A DNA stretch of 64,000 nucleotides from NCBI RefSeq assembly GCF_021390715.1, contig NZ_JAJGWT010000001.1:253839-317838 (forward strand), read 5' to 3'. The notes under the pieces are model-generated. The model was not told where the DNA came from. It did not search any database and worked only from the letters and a program-made list of their open reading frames with translations. Below, piece by piece: positions 55,274 through 64,000 of the stretch; position 1 is the stretch's first letter; every line of letters begins with the position of its first letter. Source of the stretch: Tenacibaculum piscium (GTDB taxonomy: Bacteria > Bacteroidota > Bacteroidia > Flavobacteriales > Flavobacteriaceae). Position numbers and translations under genes: made by a program.

Positions 55274-56026
55274 ATGGGAGAAAAACGACACCGCATTGAT
55301 TTGCAAAAAGTACCGAATCATATCGCCGTTATTATGGACGGAAATGGGCGATGGGCGAAAGGAAAAGGAATGCAACGTATTTTTGGACACCGAAATGCCT
55401 TAACTGCCATCAGAGAAACCGCAGATACTGCCTCTGAAATAGGTGTTAAATTTGTAACACTTTATGCTTTTTCTACCGAAAATTGGAGCAGACCCAAATT
55501 AGAAGTCGATGCTTTAATGAGCCTATTAGTGAGTACTTTGAAAAAAGAATTACCCGATTTTCAACGCAAAAATGTACGTGTAAATGCCATCGGAAATATT
55601 GATAACTTGCCCAAAAATGCACAAAAAATTTTAGCAACCGTTATCGAAGAAACCAAAAATAATACCAAAATAACACTGACATTCGCATTAAGCTACGGAG
55701 CTAGAGAAGAAATTGTTAATGCTATCAAAAATATATCTAAAAAAGTTGTTAATAACCAATTAGATATTGAAAAAATAGACGAAAAAATTATAAATAACCA
55801 TTTATATACATTTAATTTGCCCAACGTTGATTTATTAATACGCACAAGTGGTGAACAACGAATCAGTAATTTTTTACTTTGGCAAATAGCCTATGCCGAA
55901 CTATATTTTACCGATATATTATGGCCTGACTTTAGAAGAGAACATCTTTTTGATGCCGTAATAGATTATCAAAATAGAGAAAGAAGATTTGGAAAAACAA
56001 GCGAACAGATTGAAATCAATGAATAA
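55274..56026 (+). CDS. uppS: Undecaprenyl diphosphate synthase
   Basis: Makes the C55 lipid carrier for peptidoglycan and other envelope polymers. The 250-residue protein has HIAVIMDGNGRWAKGKGMQR with the catalytic Asp, FVTLYAFSTENWSRP, and LLIRTSGEQRISNFLLWQIA with the Arg/Ser substrate residues. It starts two bases after the outer membrane protein gene and overlaps the bamA start. Confidence 0.96.
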   Translation: MGEKRHRIDLQKVPNHIAVIMDGNGRWAKGKGMQRIFGHRNALTAIRETADTASEIGVKFVTLYAFSTENWSRPKLEVDALMSLLVSTLKKELPDFQRKNVRVNAIGNIDNLPKNAQKILATVIEETKNNTKITLTFALSYGAREEIVNAIKNISKKVVNNQLDIEKIDEKIINNHLYTFNLPNVDLLIRTSGEQRISNFLLWQIAYAELYFTDILWPDFRREHLFDAVIDYQNRERRFGKTSEQIEINE

Positions 56027-58568
56027 ATATTCTTATGTAGCCGTATTTTTAATCGCCTTTTTATCGGCGAATATACAAGCACAAAAAATCGTAGATAAAG
56101 AAAATAATACACAAAACGCTATTCCTTATAAAAAAGGAACTTCCTACATTCTTGGCGGAATAACCGTTACGGGACTGCAAAAATTTAGCGAACAAACCAT
56201 TCGTGTATATACAGGATTGGTCGATGGACAATCTGTAAAATTACCTGGCGATAAACTTACAAGTGCTATCAAAAAATTGTACGAAAGCAAACAATTTAGC
56301 CAAGTTGATGTCTATCTTTCTAAAAAAGACGGCGAAACAGTATATCTTTTATTTGATGTAACAGAATTGCCTCAAGTAACCAATATTAACATCACAGGAG
56401 TTCGAAAAGGTGAAATCAAAGATATTCGAAAAGAAACGGAACTTAAAAAAGGAATGATGGTTACCGAAAATCTAATCGTAACCACACGAAATTATATCCA
56501 AAAAAAATATACCGATAAAGGATTTTTAAAAACAAAAGTTTCTTTATCAACCAAAAAAGACACCACAGATGTTAACAGCGTTAGCATGGCTATTTTTGTT
56601 GATAAAGGAAAACGTGTTAAAATTAAAAAAATCAGCTTTAACGGAAATAACGCACTCACAGGAAACGCGTTAAGAAGCGCTATGAAAAATACCAAACGTA
56701 AAGCTTTTGGACGTTTTTGGAAATCATCAAAATATATTTTAGATGATTATAAAAAAGATTTAGAAAATATTCTTGAAAAATATAGCGAAAAAGGATATCG
56801 TGATGCTCGTATTTTATCCGACAACGTAACCTGGAATGATGACAATACCATTAATCTTTCAATCAAATTAGAAGAAGGTCGTCAGTACCGTTTTCAAGAC
56901 ATTAAATTTATCGGAAATAAAAACTATTCCGATGATTTTTTACGTAACTTTTTAAGAATCGATAAAGGTGATGTGTATAACGGAAAAGTGTTAAAAGAAC
57001 GTATCTCTGGTGATGGAACGCCTAATTCACAAGATATTCAAACACTATATCATAACAACGGATACTTATTTTCTCAAATAAATGCCGTGGAAACAAGCGT
57101 TAAAAATGATTCGATTACCGTAGAGGTTCGCATCCGTGAAGACGAACAAGCAACCATTCAAAAAGTAACCGTAACTGGAAATGAAAAAACAAATGACCAC
57201 GTTATTTATAGAGAATTAAGAGTGAAACCAGGCGATTTATTTAGCCGTGAAAATATTATTCGTTCTATTCGTGAAATCGGTCAATTAGGTTTTTTTGACG
57301 CCAACGTAACTCCAGATGTAAAACCAGATTATCAAAATAAAACAGCCAATATTGATTTCGCTGTAGTAGAAAAAGGAGGAAGTCAAATCGAACTACAAGG
57401 TGGTTATGGTGGTGGATCATTTATCGGTACTTTAGGACTGTCGTTTAATAACTTTTCATTACGAAACATCTTTAATAAAGACGCCTATAAACCATTGCCA
57501 ATGGGAGATGGTCAAAAATTAGCGCTGCGTTTACAAGCTAGTAGAACCTATAATACCTATAGTTTTTCATTTACAGAACCTTGGCTTGGCGGTAAAAAAC
57601 CACAATCATTATCTTTTTCGGTGTATTTATCGAATCAATATCGATATGACTACAATTCTAATTCAGTAGATAAAGATCAAAGTTTAAGCATTATTGGAGC
57701 TTCTATCGGACTTGGAAAACGTTTAAATTGGCCTGATGATTATTTCTCTTTATCACAAAATATTAGTTATCAAAAAATACATTTGAAAAATTATGGATAT
57801 CGTGTTGGATCTTCTAATGATGTTATTAGTCAAGGTGATTTAAACAACTTAGCCTATACCGTAGCTTTTAGCCGTAATTCTACAGGTCCTAGTTTGATTT
57901 ATCCTAGTTATGGTTCTGAATTTACCATTAAAGCAAAAGCAACTTTTCCATACTCATTAGTAAACGGAAAAGATTATACAGAAACACCATATCCTACAAA
58001 TCAGGAAAGAGAAGCCTATTTAGCCGACAAATATAAATGGCTAGAATATTATAAAATTTCAGCAAAAGGAAAATGGTATACCTCATTATCTCAAAATAAT
58101 AAATTAGTATTAATGTCTAATTTTGAAATAGGATATTTAGGCTCTTATAATGATGACTTAGGATTAACTCCTGTAGAAAGATACTTTGTTGGTGGTGATG
58201 GAATTGCTCAAGGACAATTAGATGGTCGAGAAACTATCGGATTAAGAGGATACGAAAATAACAGAATTTCATCAACTGATGGAGGCGCTATTTATAACAA
58301 ATTTCAAATGGAAGTACGCTATTCTATAACCGATAAACCATCGGCATCAATTTATACCTTAGGGTTTTTAGAAGCAGGAAATTCATATAACAATTTTAAC
58401 GAATTTAACCCGTTTAAATTGAAGCGTTCTGCAGGACTAGGAGTTCGTATATTTATGCCAGCTTTTGGTTTGTTAGGAATTGATTTTGCACACGGATTTG
58501 ACCCTTTACCTGGTCAAACTCAAAAATCAGGATGGCAAACGCATTTTATTATTGGAAGACAATTCTAA
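56019..58568 (+). CDS. bamA: Outer membrane protein assembly factor BamA
   Basis: Central Omp85 protein inserting beta-barrels into the outer membrane. From the chosen ATG it has 849 residues: a signal peptide (YSYVAVFLIAFLSANIQAQ), five POTRA domains (for example RAFGR-like RKAFGRFWKSSKYILDDYKK, then TVTGNEKTNDHVIYREL), and a C-terminal barrel with the VGGDGIAQGQLDGRETIGLR region (loop 6), ending in a terminal Phe. An earlier ATG would overlap uppS by 38 bases; the chosen one overlaps by 8, suggesting coupling. Confidence 0.95.
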   Translation: MNKYSYVAVFLIAFLSANIQAQKIVDKENNTQNAIPYKKGTSYILGGITVTGLQKFSEQTIRVYTGLVDGQSVKLPGDKLTSAIKKLYESKQFSQVDVYLSKKDGETVYLLFDVTELPQVTNINITGVRKGEIKDIRKETELKKGMMVTENLIVTTRNYIQKKYTDKGFLKTKVSLSTKKDTTDVNSVSMAIFVDKGKRVKIKKISFNGNNALTGNALRSAMKNTKRKAFGRFWKSSKYILDDYKKDLENILEKYSEKGYRDARILSDNVTWNDDNTINLSIKLEEGRQYRFQDIKFIGNKNYSDDFLRNFLRIDKGDVYNGKVLKERISGDGTPNSQDIQTLYHNNGYLFSQINAVETSVKNDSITVEVRIREDEQATIQKVTVTGNEKTNDHVIYRELRVKPGDLFSRENIIRSIREIGQLGFFDANVTPDVKPDYQNKTANIDFAVVEKGGSQIELQGGYGGGSFIGTLGLSFNNFSLRNIFNKDAYKPLPMGDGQKLALRLQASRTYNTYSFSFTEPWLGGKKPQSLSFSVYLSNQYRYDYNSNSVDKDQSLSIIGASIGLGKRLNWPDDYFSLSQNISYQKIHLKNYGYRVGSSNDVISQGDLNNLAYTVAFSRNSTGPSLIYPSYGSEFTIKAKATFPYSLVNGKDYTETPYPTNQEREAYLADKYKWLEYYKISAKGKWYTSLSQNNKLVLMSNFEIGYLGSYNDDLGLTPVERYFVGGDGIAQGQLDGRETIGLRGYENNRISSTDGGAIYNKFQMEVRYSITDKPSASIYTLGFLEAGNSYNNFNEFNPFKLKRSAGLGVRIFMPAFGLLGIDFAHGFDPLPGQTQKSGWQTHFIIGRQF

Positions 58569-58576
58569 AAAAAGAG

Positions 58577-58584
58577 TACATTTG
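58577..58584 (+). promoter_or_regulatory. Promoter -7 element of the ompH pair
   Basis: TACATTTG matches TAnnTTTG, right after the bamA stop, so the two OmpH genes may have extra transcription independent of bamA. Confidence 0.45.
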
Positions 58585-58634
58585 TAATGTAACTGGCTTT
58601 TTGGCATGGTTTTTTCTAAAAACATTATAGCAAG

Positions 58635-59414
58635 ATGAAAAAAAACATTGTATCTATCGTTCTTTTACTTATTACAAGCATTACTGTTGCTCAAAAAAGT
58701 CAACGTTTAGCCTATATTGATATGCAGTATATTCTGGAGAATATTCCCGCATATTTACAAGCTCAAAATGCCTTGGATGCAAAAGTTGAAAAATGGAAAA
58801 CAAAAATAACCGAACAAAATAACGCTATTCAAGTTTTAAAAACCGACTTAGCAAACGAAAAAGTTATTTTAACAAAAGACTTAATTGTAGAACGAGAAGA
58901 AGATATTGTTATCAAAGAAGAAGCCATACGACGATTAGAAACCTTATATTTTGGTCCTAGAGGAGATATGTATAACTTGAGAAAACAATTAATAAAACCG
59001 ATTCAAGATCAAGTTTATAACGCCATACAAGCTATTGCTTCTCGAAAAAAATATGATTTTGTTTTTGATAAATCAGGCGATTTAGTAATGTTGTATTCCA
59101 ACAAAAAACACGATATTAGCGACCTTGTTGTAAAAATGATTAATATCGATCAGAAAAAACAACAAAAAAATGATAAAATCGCACAGAAAAAAGAACTTCT
59201 AAATAAAGAAAGTTTAAGCGATCATCAAAAAGAAAAATTAAAGAAAAAAGAGCTTTTAAAAACAAAAAAACAAAACGATCGATTAGCTAAAATTAAACTA
59301 ATCGAAGAAAAAAGAAAAGCAAAACTATTAGAACGAAATCAAAAAAGACAACTTCTAAAAGATAAAAAAGAAGCCCTAAGAAAAAAAATAGAAGACGCTA
59401 AGAAAAAAGAATAA
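58635..59414 (+). CDS. OmpH/Skp-family chaperone with long basic tail
   Basis: A 259-residue periplasmic chaperone. After a signal peptide (MKKNIVSIVLLLITSITVAQ) comes the Skp-like core starting LAYIDMQYILENIPAYLQAQ, with coiled-coil arms (about 55-120) and VYNAIQAIASRKKYDFVFDK. Residues 170-259 are an unusual highly charged, Lys-rich coiled coil (for example LIEEKRKAKLLERNQKRQLL) that the second paralogue lacks. Skp escorts unfolded outer membrane proteins to BamA, which is encoded just upstream. Confidence 0.9.
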   Translation: MKKNIVSIVLLLITSITVAQKSQRLAYIDMQYILENIPAYLQAQNALDAKVEKWKTKITEQNNAIQVLKTDLANEKVILTKDLIVEREEDIVIKEEAIRRLETLYFGPRGDMYNLRKQLIKPIQDQVYNAIQAIASRKKYDFVFDKSGDLVMLYSNKKHDISDLVVKMINIDQKKQQKNDKIAQKKELLNKESLSDHQKEKLKKKELLKTKKQNDRLAKIKLIEEKRKAKLLERNQKRQLLKDKKEALRKKIEDAKKKE

Positions 59415-59499
59415 GCAACAAACTATTAAAATTAGGCACAATATCAAAAGTTAAATAAATCAAGAATAAAAAACAATAAATCAAAATTAAATTAAAAAG

Positions 59500-60009
59500 A
59501 TGAAACATTTTAAAACCTTATTATTAGTTGCAATTTTTACAATTGGATTCGGTAGTATCGCAAACGCACAAAAAACAGCACATATAAATACTGATAAATT
59601 ATTATCTGAAATGCCAGCAACAAAATCTATGAAAGCTGAGCTAGAGAAATTAAACAAGACCTACCGTGACGATATTGAGGCAATGTACAAAAGACTTGAA
59701 GCTAAAATTAAAAAATACGAAGCAGAAGGGAAAAGCCAAACACAAGAAGTAAATCAGCAAAGAGCTATTGAAGTAAATCAAGATAGACAACGTATTAGCA
59801 AAGCTGAACAATCTGCTGGGCAAGAAATGCAAAAAAAATATCAAGAAAAAACACTTCCTATCTTAAAGAAAGCAGAACAAGCGATTAAAGATGTTGCCGC
59901 TGCTAAAGGAATTATTTACGTATATGACGCTGCTCCTGGTAAAGGATTAATCGTATATGATAAAGGAAATGATATTTATAGTGCCGTAAAAGCAAAATTA
60001 GGTTTCTAA
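59500..60009 (+). CDS. OmpH/Skp-family chaperone
   Basis: A 169-residue periplasmic chaperone of standard length. It has a signal peptide (LLLVAIFTIGFGSIANAQ), then TAHINTDKLLSEMPATKSMK, the central coiled coil (YEAEGKSQTQEVNQQRAIEV) and the return strand AAKGIIYVYDAAPGKGLIVY. It is a tandem paralogue of the previous gene. Confidence 0.93.
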   Translation: MKHFKTLLLVAIFTIGFGSIANAQKTAHINTDKLLSEMPATKSMKAELEKLNKTYRDDIEAMYKRLEAKIKKYEAEGKSQTQEVNQQRAIEVNQDRQRISKAEQSAGQEMQKKYQEKTLPILKKAEQAIKDVAAAKGIIYVYDAAPGKGLIVYDKGNDIYSAVKAKLGF

Positions 60010-60085
60010 AAAAACCAAAACATAGCTACCAAATACTTCTTAAATATTCCGTAAATATTTACCGAATAAACAAGAACTATTCTAT

Positions 60086-60116
60086 AAAAATCCTGCTCTA
60101 TAAAGCAGGATTTTTA
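60086..60116 (+). terminator. Terminator after the second ompH
   Basis: AAAAATCCTGCT and AGCAGGATTTTT pair around a 6-base loop, followed by T. Confidence 0.93.
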
Positions 60117-60168
60117 TTTTTATAATTTTGTGTTTCTATATTTTTGTAATTTCGTACTTTTAAAGACT

Positions 60169-60966
60169 ATGACACCCCAAAAAAATAAACAAGCTATCGG
60201 TATTTTTGATTCTGGAATTGGTGGAACTTCCATCTGGAAAGAAATTAACGCCCTACTCCCTCTTGAAAATACTATTTATTTATCCGATAGTAAAAACGCT
60301 CCCTACGGACAAAAATCAACAGAAGAAATTATTCAATTATCGGTTAAAAATACCGAGTTTTTAATCAAAAAAGGATGCAAAATAATCGTAGTTGCCTGTA
60401 ATACCGCAACCACAAATGCCATCGATTATCTAAGGAAAAATTATACCATTCCAATTATCGGTATTGAACCCGCTATCAAAACTGCTTCTATTCAAACAAA
60501 AACAGGAGTTATTGGAATTTTAGCTACCAAAGGAACGCTCAATAGTAGCCTATTTGAAAAAACAACCGCACGTATTGATACCAAAATTAAAATTATCGAA
60601 CAAGTTGGAAATGGTTTAGTCGAACTTATTGAAAATGGAAATATGGAATCTTTAGAAATGACCGTTTTATTGCAAAAATATGTACAACCAATGATCGATT
60701 TAAAATGTGATTGCATCGTTTTAGGATGTACCCACTACCCGTACCTAATTCCACAAATAAAAAAAATTACTGGAAATAATATCAAAATTATTGATGCAGG
60801 ACAAGCCGTAGCAAAACAAACCAAACATATTTTAATCGAAAATAACTTAATCTCAACATCAGAAAAAAAAGGAAATTCCATTTTTTATAACAATAAAAAT
60901 AAAAATGTTCTAGATACTATTTTAAAAGAATATCAAAACACAACAATTCAATTTTTAGATTTTTAA
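60169..60966 (+). CDS. murI: Glutamate racemase
   Basis: Makes D-glutamate for peptidoglycan. The 265-residue protein has IGIFDSGIGGTSIWKEI (catalytic-site Asp), the two catalytic cysteines in VACNTATTNA and LGCTHYPYLIP, and SDSKNAPYGQKS. The ATG at 60169 gives the family N-terminus; an upstream in-frame start adds residues that are not conserved. It ends the envelope cluster. Confidence 0.95.
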   Translation: MTPQKNKQAIGIFDSGIGGTSIWKEINALLPLENTIYLSDSKNAPYGQKSTEEIIQLSVKNTEFLIKKGCKIIVVACNTATTNAIDYLRKNYTIPIIGIEPAIKTASIQTKTGVIGILATKGTLNSSLFEKTTARIDTKIKIIEQVGNGLVELIENGNMESLEMTVLLQKYVQPMIDLKCDCIVLGCTHYPYLIPQIKKITGNNIKIIDAGQAVAKQTKHILIENNLISTSEKKGNSIFYNNKNKNVLDTILKEYQNTTIQFLDF

Positions 60967-60998
60967 AAGTTTAAAATCAATAAAAAAAACTTTAAAAC

Positions 60999-61838
60999 CT
61001 AAAAACTTAAACGATAACTCGAAGGCGTTTGTCCTTTCAGCTCTTTAAATTTTCTGTTGAAATTTGAAATGTTCTTAAATCCTGATTTTTCTGAAACTTC
61101 AATAATCGAATAATCTTTATTTTGTAATAATTTACACGCAGTCTCAATGCGTAATTCATTTAAAAAAGTGAAAAATGTTTTGTTTGTTCGTTGCTTGAAA
61201 TAACGGCAAAAAGCATTTGAAGTCATATTCGCAACGCCCGCAATATCATCTAATTCTATCTTTTTATTGTAATTTTTTAAGGTATAATCCATAATATCTC
61301 GCATACGTTTTCCCTCATTATCCGTATATTTTTTCTCATAAACAAACGACGAAAGAGATTCCGTTTCCGATTTTAAAATAATATCAATCATTTTAAGAAA
61401 AATGATGAACTTATACAAATCCCTACTTTCATGTAACTTTAAAAAAAGCTTTTGTAACTTTTTCTGATGCGATTTTACACGAAAACTGTTTTTAGCAACC
61501 GTAAAAAAAGTAGCAATCTGTTTAAAATCATCTAACTCAAAAAAAGTTTCTCCAAATGATTTTTGTGTAAAAAAAAGCGAAACCATAAACGATTCCTTAA
61601 TCCTTGAAGCATCACTCTTAAAAACATGAGGCTGATTTCCTGCAATAACCAAAATATCATTCGATTGATACTCATTAACAGTATCACCAACAATTAAAGT
61701 TCCCTCGCCTTTAACAACATAACACAACTGAATTTCTTCATGTTGATGAAACTTATCATAAAATAAAGTACCTTCATCTTCCTGATAAATTAACCCTAAG
61801 TTCTTAGTTTTTGGTATTTTAAATGGTAAAACCTTCAT
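60999..61838 (-). CDS. AraC-family transcriptional regulator
   Basis: A 279-residue protein with an N-terminal cupin-like sensing domain (FHQHEEIQLCYVVKGEGTLI, then NDILVIAGNQPHVFKSD) and a C-terminal pair of HTH motifs (LDDIAGVANMTSNAFCRYFK and the ending GFKNISNFNRKFKELKGQTP). The start at 61838 is chosen because the longer frame adds a hydrophobic stretch foreign to the family. It is divergent from the DapA-family gene and probably controls it in response to a small-molecule substrate. Confidence 0.9.
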   Translation of the reverse strand: MKVLPFKIPKTKNLGLIYQEDEGTLFYDKFHQHEEIQLCYVVKGEGTLIVGDTVNEYQSNDILVIAGNQPHVFKSDASRIKESFMVSLFFTQKSFGETFFELDDFKQIATFFTVAKNSFRVKSHQKKLQKLFLKLHESRDLYKFIIFLKMIDIILKSETESLSSFVYEKKYTDNEGKRMRDIMDYTLKNYNKKIELDDIAGVANMTSNAFCRYFKQRTNKTFFTFLNELRIETACKLLQNKDYSIIEVSEKSGFKNISNFNRKFKELKGQTPSSYRLSF

Positions 61839-61964
61839 AATATGTGTAAAATATTTGTATAAATCTATAAAATATTCCCCTAAAAAAGCACTAAAACTAC
61901 AAAAAAAGATAAAATAATATACTATACTGTTAAAAAACAAGCATTATGCTTTATAAATCAATTA

Positions 61965-61972
61965 TAAATTTG
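61965..61972 (+). promoter_or_regulatory. Promoter -7 element of the DapA-family operon
   Basis: TAAATTTG matches TAnnTTTG, 15 bases before the ATG, in the gap shared with the AraC regulator. Confidence 0.5.
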
Positions 61973-61987
61973 CCTTAAAAAACACAC

Positions 61988-62914
61988 ATGAGCATAAATT
62001 GGAAAGGCGTAATGCCAGCAGTTACCACTAAATTTACAGATCAAGACACCTTAGATTTAGTTAACTTTGAAGTAAATATTAAAGCACAATTAGAAGCAGG
62101 AGTTGTTGGAATTATCTTAGGAGGAACCTTAGGAGAAGCAAGCACACTTACTGATGACGAAAAAAGAGTTATCGTACGAAAAGCAGTGGAAATTGTAGAT
62201 GGTCAAGTGCCAATTATAATGAACGTTGCTGAACAAACTACTGTAGCTGCAATTGATGCTGCTAGAAAAGCAAAAGAAGATGGAGCATCTGCATTAATGA
62301 TGTTGCCTCCAATGCGTTATAAAGCAGATGATAGAGAAACTATAACATACTTTAAAAAAGTAGCAAATAGTACTTCTTTACCAATTATGGTATATAATAA
62401 CCCTGTTGATTACGGTATCGAAGTTACTTTAGATATGTTTGAAGAGTTATTACGTGACTGTCCAAATATCGAAGCTGTAAAAGAATCTACAAGAGATTTA
62501 TCAAATATTACACGTATCAAAAACCGTTTCGGTGATAGATTACAAATTTTATCAGGAGTTGATACCTTAGCCTTAGAAAGTATCTTTATGGGTGCTGACG
62601 GTTGGGTTGCAGGTTTAGTATGTGCTTTCCCAGCAGAAACAGTTGCTATCTTTAACTTAGCAAACGCAGGAAGAGGCGAAGAAGCTAGAGAAATTTACCG
62701 TTGGTTCTTACCTTTATTAGAATTAGATATTACAAGTAGATTAGTACAAAATATTAAATTAGCAGAAGTTGCTACTGGAATCGGAACTGAAAATGTACGT
62801 GAACCTCGTTTACCTTTAATCGGTAAAGAAAGAGAAAATGTATTAGCAATTATTGCCGAAGGTTTAAGAACTAGACCAACATTACCAGAATATAAAAGCT
62901 TAGCAAAAGCTTAA
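61988..62914 (+). CDS. DapA-family lyase/deaminase, probably in hydroxyproline catabolism
   Basis: A 308-residue TIM-barrel protein of the dihydrodipicolinate synthase/N-acetylneuraminate lyase family. It has the Schiff-base Lys165 (IEAVKESTRD), the Tyr136 of VYNNPVDYG and GGTLGEASTL near the carboxylate site. Next to an AraC regulator and an aldehyde dehydrogenase, it is most likely 1-pyrroline-4-hydroxy-2-carboxylate deaminase, which yields 2-oxoglutarate semialdehyde. It is unlikely to be the lysine-pathway DapA, because it sits outside any lysine cluster. The specific substrate is inferred. Confidence 0.75.
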   Translation: MSINWKGVMPAVTTKFTDQDTLDLVNFEVNIKAQLEAGVVGIILGGTLGEASTLTDDEKRVIVRKAVEIVDGQVPIIMNVAEQTTVAAIDAARKAKEDGASALMMLPPMRYKADDRETITYFKKVANSTSLPIMVYNNPVDYGIEVTLDMFEELLRDCPNIEAVKESTRDLSNITRIKNRFGDRLQILSGVDTLALESIFMGADGWVAGLVCAFPAETVAIFNLANAGRGEEAREIYRWFLPLLELDITSRLVQNIKLAEVATGIGTENVREPRLPLIGKERENVLAIIAEGLRTRPTLPEYKSLAKA

Positions 62915-62988
62915 TCATAAAAGAACATCATCATTTTAATATTTTTAATATAAAATTATAAAATGTTAGATAATTATAGTACCCTTTA

Positions 62989-63024
62989 ACAAATCATTGC
63001 CTTATTTATAAGGCAATGATTTGT
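62989..63024 (+). terminator. Strong hairpin after the DapA-family gene
   Basis: ACAAATCATTGCCTTA and TAAGGCAATGATTTGT form a perfect 16-bp stem with loop TTTA. What follows is CGTTTTC and not a clean T run, so it may attenuate transcription or protect the message instead of ending transcription fully. Confidence 0.7.
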
Positions 63025-63196
63025 CGTTTTCAATATCTTTTAAAACATCTTTGAAATATCTTTTTTAACAAAAAAGTAACGACAAATTTATAAATATTTT
63101 ATGTACCTTTAAATGCTTAAAAGAACATTTTGAGCCATCATAAAAAATAGTAAACCATAAAATGTTACCACACATTTTAAAAAAAACTAAAATAAA

Positions 63197-64000
63197 ATGA
63201 TTACAGGAAAAAATTATATAGGAAATCAATTAAAAGCATCAGGAACAACGACGCATAAAACCGTAAATCCGAAGTTAAATGTACAAAATCCAACAGATTT
63301 TTATCAAGCAACTTTAGAAGAAGTTAATGAAGCTGTTGAATTAGCTGATAAAGCCTTTAAAGTATATCGTAAAGTTTCAGGAGAAAAAAGAGCCGAATTT
63401 TTAAACGCAATTGCCGATGAAATTTTAGTCTTAGATACTGAACTTACAGATATGTATATGTTAGAATCTGGTTTGCCAGAAGGAAGAGCACAAGGAGAAA
63501 GAGGAAGAACCGTTGGACAATTAAGAGCCTTTGCTGATTTAGTTGCCAAAGATCAATGGAGAAATGTAACCATCGACCAAGCAATTCCTGATAGACAACC
63601 ATTACCAAAATCAGACCTTAGAAAAACATCAATCCCTTTAGGACCTGTTGTTGTATTTGCAGCAAGTAATTTTCCATTAGCATTTTCTACCGCAGGTGGA
63701 GATACCGCTAGTGCCTTAGCTTCAGGATGTCCTGTGATTGTAAAATCGCACGCAATGCACTCTGGAACTGGTGAATTAGTAGCATCAGCAATTATTAAAG
63801 CAGCCGAAAAAACAGGAATGCCAAACGGTGTATTTTCAAACATTACAGGTAGCGGAAGAGTTGTCGGAAGCGCCTTAGTAAAACATCCGAAGGTAAAAGC
63901 AGTAGGTTTTACAGGAAGTATCGCTGGTGGTAGAGCACTTTACAATTTAGGAACACAAAGAGACGAACCAATTCCAGTATTTGCTGAAATGGGAAGTATC
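63197..64000 (+). CDS. Aldehyde dehydrogenase (probable 2-oxoglutarate semialdehyde dehydrogenase), 5' part
   Basis: The first 268 residues are present; the gene continues past the right edge. Features include VVVFAASNFPLAFSTAGGDT (the NAD(P) and substrate channel region), KAVGFTGSIAGGRALYN (the glycine motif) and the general-base Glu264 in AEMGS. The start MITGKNYIGNQLKASGTT is typical of the (NADP+) ketoglutarate semialdehyde or 2,5-dioxovalerate dehydrogenases of hydroxyproline and sugar-acid pathways. The catalytic Cys lies beyond the window. Confidence 0.88.
   Translation, partial: MITGKNYIGNQLKASGTTTHKTVNPKLNVQNPTDFYQATLEEVNEAVELADKAFKVYRKVSGEKRAEFLNAIADEILVLDTELTDMYMLESGLPEGRAQGERGRTVGQLRAFADLVAKDQWRNVTIDQAIPDRQPLPKSDLRKTSIPLGPVVVFAASNFPLAFSTAGGDTASALASGCPVIVKSHAMHSGTGELVASAIIKAAEKTGMPNGVFSNITGSGRVVGSALVKHPKVKAVGFTGSIAGGRALYNLGTQRDEPIPVFAEMGSI

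Noticed and set aside
61839-61940. Hydrophobic N-terminal extension of the AraC regulator as a membrane anchor
   Set aside because: It runs through the divergent promoter region, and the cupin domain start fits the later ATG.

Overview
The window is AT-rich chromosomal DNA of a member of the Bacteroidota, almost certainly family Flavobacteriaceae (marine gliding bacteria such as Tenacibaculum or Polaribacter are plausible; the genus cannot be fixed from the sequence). The signs are the gliding genes gldB and gldC, a very large secreted metalloprotease with a type IX secretion C-terminal sorting domain, lipoproteins with short Bacteroidota-style lipoboxes, the fused secDF, and many copies of the Bacteroidota promoter -7 element TAnnTTTG just upstream of genes. 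No rRNA, prophage, insertion sequence or CRISPR array is visible.

Layout. 0-7 kb: edge of an M49 dipeptidyl peptidase III lipoprotein, tag, sppA, metK with a long, probably riboswitch-like leader, trxA, a DUF58 protein and three identical tRNA-Asp genes. 7-13.3 kb: an accessory segment with a BACON-like lipoprotein, clusters of palindromic dispersed repeats, a membrane protein, a single-chain type IIG-like restriction-modification enzyme, and a three-gene operon (HigB-like toxin, HTH antitoxin, SecB-like chaperone) that looks like a toxin-antitoxin-chaperone (TAC) system. 13.4-16.7 kb: thrS-infC-rpmI-rplT, with infC apparently starting at AUA. 16.8-25.6 kb: a membrane protein, fhs, secDF, a fused hypoxanthine phosphoribosyltransferase-adenylate kinase, obgE and lipB. 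25.7-34.5 kb: the reprolysin-like protease, a deoxynucleoside kinase, an rRNA/tRNA methyltransferase and a BamA/TamA-like protein. 34.6-41 kb: fbaA, accD, rpsO, pnp and a folK-deoxynucleoside kinase fusion. 41-46.6 kb: gldC-gldB, nadE, dnaG and a leucine-rich-repeat protein. 46.7-50.6 kb: clpX, clpP, tig and a small membrane protein. 50.8-61 kb: a GNAT protein, an alpha/beta hydrolase, pdxJ, and then the envelope cluster CBS protein-nadK-OMP-uppS-bamA-ompH-ompH-murI. 61-64 kb: an AraC regulator divergent from a DapA-family enzyme and an aldehyde dehydrogenase cut by the window edge, probably the start of a hydroxyproline catabolic operon.

Most of the window is housekeeping DNA. The points that stand out are the candidate TAC/restriction segment, the non-canonical AUA start of infC, loss of all zinc-ribbon cysteines in both AccD and DnaG, two enzyme fusions, the metK leader, and at least five families of palindromic or structured intergenic repeats. 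All calls come from reading the sequence; no database search was run.
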